From OMOG01 sp041485845 (lineage in GTDB: Bacteria; Acidobacteriota; Terriglobia; Bryobacterales; Bryobacteraceae): a stretch of DNA of 14,436 bases. Positions 14,059 through 14,436 of the stretch are shown here, one piece after another. The position numbers and the translations under genes were made by a program. Location of the stretch: NCBI GenBank assembly GCA_041485845.1, contig JBGPKH010000170.1, positions 1-14,436 on the forward strand, written 5' to 3'. The notes beneath the pieces are model-generated. The model was not told the origin of the DNA and did no database searches. It saw only the letters and a program-made list of their open reading frames with translations. How positions within the stretch are numbered: the first letter of the stretch is position 1; every line of letters starts with the position of its first letter.

Positions 14059-14436
14059 CTGGGAAAGTATTCGCTGACGAAGAAGCGATTGAGACGAACA
14101 CGGTCCAGATCGCCCAGGAGCTCGGTTTGACGCTGGGAAAGTATTCGCTGACGAAGAAGCGATTGAGACCGCGACAACGTGCATGTTATAGTTTTCCCAC
14201 TGCCCCCTGGGAAAGTATTCGCTGACGAAGAAGCGATTGAGACTCTCCTTTCCGTAATCCCTAATCAATTCCTCGTAACGCTGGGAAAGTATTCGCTGAC
14301 GAAGAAGCGATTGAGACACAGGGATCGCGCCGGTAGGTAGAGGCGCCACTGACGCTGGGAAAGTATTCGCTGACGAAGAAGCGATTGAGACCTCGCGGCC
14401 GCAAGACGTTATGGGGATGCCTCCCCGTGTCTGGGA
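14059..14436 (+). CRISPR. CRISPR array, five full 37-bp repeats plus start of a sixth (continues past window)
   Basis: Identical 37-bp repeats start at 14059, 14133, 14207, 14281 and 14355. They begin CTGGGAAAGTATTCGCTGAC and end GAAGAAGCGATTGAGAC. Spacers 1-4 (14096-14132, 14170-14206, 14244-14280, 14318-14354) are each 37 bases. The fifth (14392-14430) is 39 if the CTGGGA at 14431-14436 is the next repeat. The repeat can form a 5-bp stem, TCGCT (repeat bases 13-17) with AGCGA (26-30), with an 8-base loop; cutting before base 30 leaves the 8-base tag ATTGAGAC, as expected for a Cas6-processed type III crRNA. Reading direction is leader to right. No repeat is degenerate and all spacers differ, which suggests an active, recently growing array end. 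Spacer targets cannot be determined here. Confidence 0.97.

Noticed and set aside
13880..14225. Short ORFs across the leader and repeats
   Set aside because: They run through CRISPR repeats and spacers, and the - strand ones simply translate the repeat several times.
14244..14280. Spacer 3 shares an 11-base match, on the opposite strand, with the leader near 13855-13866 (AGGAATTGATT)
   Set aside because: One 11-base match between a few spacers and 14 kb is within chance expectation, and the match does not extend.

Overview
The window is a nearly complete type III CRISPR-Cas locus of a GC-rich bacterium, all on the + strand. The best subtype fit is III-D: a Csx10-like Cas5, a Csx19-like protein, several separate Cas7-like RAMP proteins and a small Cas10 without an HD domain. 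Taxonomy cannot be fixed from the sequence. High GC, tightly overlapping genes and a STAND/WD40-type protein would fit Acidobacteriota, Chloroflexota or similar groups, but that is inference only.

Layout. (1) 3-4983: interference core: the 3' end of cas6, cas10 (GGDD intact, no HD), a Csm3-like cas7, csx10, a 166-aa probable small subunit (Cas11) and a Csx7-like cas7. (2) 4964-7639: an inserted pair, a SIR2-family probable NADase and an nSTAND1-like NTPase with one leftover WD40-like stretch. Sampled lines of this pair are much lower in GC than the flanking cas genes. (3) 7617-9948: the core resumes with two further Cas7-like RAMPs around a Csx19-like gene. (4) 9945-11509: a stand-alone CARF protein overlapping a gene for a protein with about four transmembrane helices. 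(5) 11510-11618: a short non-coding gap with a hairpin. (6) 11619-13849: the adaptation module, a free-standing reverse transcriptase, cas1 and cas2. (7) 13850-14058: a leader. (8) 14059-14436: a CRISPR array of five full 37-bp repeats and the start of a sixth, running off the window.

How it probably works. Cas6 cuts the array transcript. The Cas10/Csx10/Cas7/Cas11/Csx19 complex uses the crRNAs to recognise foreign RNA, and the Cas10 GGDD palm would make cyclic oligoadenylate. With no HD nuclease, defence would rest on RNA cleavage by Cas7 backbone subunits plus ancillary effectors. The CARF protein is the obvious second-messenger sensor and its overlapping membrane partner the obvious output. 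SIR2 plus STAND looks like a second, NAD-depleting abortive arm built into the same operon. RT-Cas1-Cas2 would allow spacers to be captured from RNA.

From cas6 to the membrane-protein gene every junction is an overlap (commonly ATGA/GTGA) or a gap of 2-3 bases, so this looks like one polycistronic unit of at least 11.5 kb. The most unusual parts are the SIR2/STAND insertion and the split CARF/membrane pair. I do not recognise either arrangement as a described system, but I could not search databases.
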